6,344 bases of DNA from Clostridia bacterium (GTDB taxonomy: Bacteria; Bacillota; Clostridia; HGM11327). The notes under the pieces are model-generated. The model ran no database searches. It worked only from the letters and a program-made list of their open reading frames with translations, and was not told the origin of the DNA. The stretch is taken from contig JAGBHJ010000149.1 of NCBI GenBank assembly GCA_017935525.1, positions 1-6,344 of the forward strand, in the 5' to 3' direction. A program made the position numbers and the translations under genes. This document shows, in pieces, positions 5,411-6,344 of this stretch. The number at the start of each line of letters is the position of its first letter. Position 1 is the stretch's first letter.

Positions 5411-5911
5411 TTGAGGTTTGAATGCAAAACAGCCCACTCCATTGTTGAAGTGGACGTGGCAAGGCTTTATGATGAGGGTAAAAGATACCTTATACTGGAT
5501 ATTGACAACACCGTTACCCCTTGGCGCAGCATGGAGCTGGAGGGGGAGGTGCTTTTGTGGGCACAAAACGCGGTGGAAACGGGCTTTGGTCTGTTTATAC
5601 TGAGCAATAACCACAATAAGGACAGAAGCCGCGCCATGGCACAGAGGCTGGGGGCAAAGTGGTGCGACACGGGGCACAAAAAGCCATCAAAAAAGGCGTT
5701 TTTGGCGGCGGTAGAGCATATGGGCGGCACGGTGGAGCAGACGGTGATGATAGGTGACCAGCTTTTCAGCGACGTTAAGGGCGCAAAAAAGGCGGGTATC
5801 GACGGCATATTGCTGGACCCCATCGCAAAAAAAGAGGCGCCCATCACAAAGCTCTTGCGTCTGGCGGAAAGAATTTACGGAAGAAAGGTTATTTTTAGCA
5901 AAAATAAGTAA
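5411..5911 (+). CDS. yqeG: YqeG family HAD-IIIA type phosphatase
   Basis: From a TTG start this is a 166-residue protein, close to the usual YqeG length of about 170. HAD motif I is DIDNT (30-34) with nucleophile Asp30 and Asp32. Motif II is the Ser in LSNN (64-67). The motif III lysine is in HKKP (89-92). Motif IV is GDQLFSD (115-121) with Asp116 and Asp121. The lack of a large cap domain fits subclass IIIA. The TTG is favoured because GGAGG (5397-5401) sits nine bases upstream and the resulting N-terminus matches the family. An ATG at 5354 has no ribosome binding site and lies just nine bases past the predicted transcript start. The longest frame (5324) begins inside the promoter. The family acts on small phosphorylated substrates that are not well defined. 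The gene is followed 11 bases later by rnc, implying one operon. Confidence 0.9.
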   Translation: MRFECKTAHSIVEVDVARLYDEGKRYLILDIDNTVTPWRSMELEGEVLLWAQNAVETGFGLFILSNNHNKDRSRAMAQRLGAKWCDTGHKKPSKKAFLAAVEHMGGTVEQTVMIGDQLFSDVKGAKKAGIDGILLDPIAKKEAPITKLLRLAERIYGRKVIFSKNK

Positions 5912-5922
5912 GGAACAGTTTT

Positions 5923-6344
5923 ATGACACGAGAAGAAATGCTCTCTCAGGTGGAGAGCCTCTTGAGTTATAAATTCAAGGATATATCAAATCTTAACAGA
6001 GCGCTTACCCACAGCTCGTACAGAAATCAGCCCAATAACGTAAGCCCGTACAGAAGCATAAACGAGTGTATGGAGTTTTTGGGTGACTCCGTGCTGGATT
6101 TTGTAATAAGTGAGTATCTGTATAATATATACAGCGACTGGAATGAGGGCAGACTGTCCAAATTCCGTTCCAAGGTGGTCTGCGAGCAGTCGCTGGTGAT
6201 AGTTGCAAAAAGGCTCAGGCTGTGGGAGTACATCCTTGTGGGCAGGGGCGAAGCCAGCGGCGAGGATATGAACCCGTCCATCATGGCGGACGCTGTGGAG
6301 GCGGTAATTGCGGCGGTGTATCTTGACGGCGGGCTGGAGGAGGC
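5923..6344 (+). CDS. rnc: Ribonuclease III, N-terminal part (runs off the window)
   Basis: The first 140 codons are present and the frame is open at the right edge. Ribonuclease III cuts double-stranded RNA and processes rRNA precursors and structured mRNAs in the cytoplasm. The signature NECMEFLGDSVLD (47-59) carries the metal-binding Glu51 and Asp55. The second catalytic block MADAVEAVIAAVYLD (121-135) carries Asp123 and Glu126. The early ALTHSSY motif (27-33) is also typical. The signature has Cys-Met where most members have Arg/Lys-Leu, a mild variant. The double-stranded RNA binding domain expected at the C-terminus lies beyond the window. The ATG follows AAGGA by eight bases and starts 11 bases after the yqeG stop, so the gene is probably co-transcribed with it. 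Confidence 0.97.
   Translation, partial: MTREEMLSQVESLLSYKFKDISNLNRALTHSSYRNQPNNVSPYRSINECMEFLGDSVLDFVISEYLYNIYSDWNEGRLSKFRSKVVCEQSLVIVAKRLRLWEYILVGRGEASGEDMNPSIMADAVEAVIAAVYLDGGLEE

Overview
The window looks like a chromosomal segment of a Clostridia-type Firmicute, probably gut-associated. The reasons are AGGAGG-like ribosome binding sites before most genes, near-consensus sigma-A promoters with 17-base spacers, a YqeG-family phosphatase, an unusual TTG start, and an intergenic repeat rich in small hairpins. I cannot place it more precisely from sequence alone.

Layout, left to right. Bases 1-354 hold no credible gene. They contain a symmetrical array of short hairpin units (four units one way, four the other) and a long terminator-like stem-loop. 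Next is a leftward gene for a cytoplasmic SGNH/GDSL-type esterase (355-1440). It is divergent from a rightward two-gene operon (1617-3894) encoding two related family GH27 (alpha-galactosidase-type) proteins. The second has every catalytic residue. The first keeps the fold and C-terminal domain but has lost the nucleophile, the acid/base and most sugar-binding residues. A strong terminator closes the operon at 3912-3952. Two leftward single genes follow: a bacterial non-heme ferritin (3970-4479) and an endonuclease/exonuclease/phosphatase-fold (EEP) hydrolase (4566-5237). Divergent from the latter are a rightward YqeG-type HAD phosphatase (TTG start, 5411-5911) and the start of ribonuclease III (5923 to the window edge).

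How the genes may work together. The esterase and GH27 pair share a 176-base divergent control region with two good promoters whose -35 boxes lie 34 bases apart. This fits a small intracellular module that deacylates and degalactosylates imported oligosaccharides, although no transporter or regulator gene is in the window. Ferritin handles iron storage and has its own promoter with a palindrome in the spacer. yqeG and rnc form a housekeeping pair.

The most unusual items are the apparently inactivated GH27 paralogue, with a His/Cys-rich pocket, placed directly before its active sister, and the 4+4 opposed hairpin array at the left edge. Promoter, operator and hairpin calls come from reading the sequence by eye and are untested.
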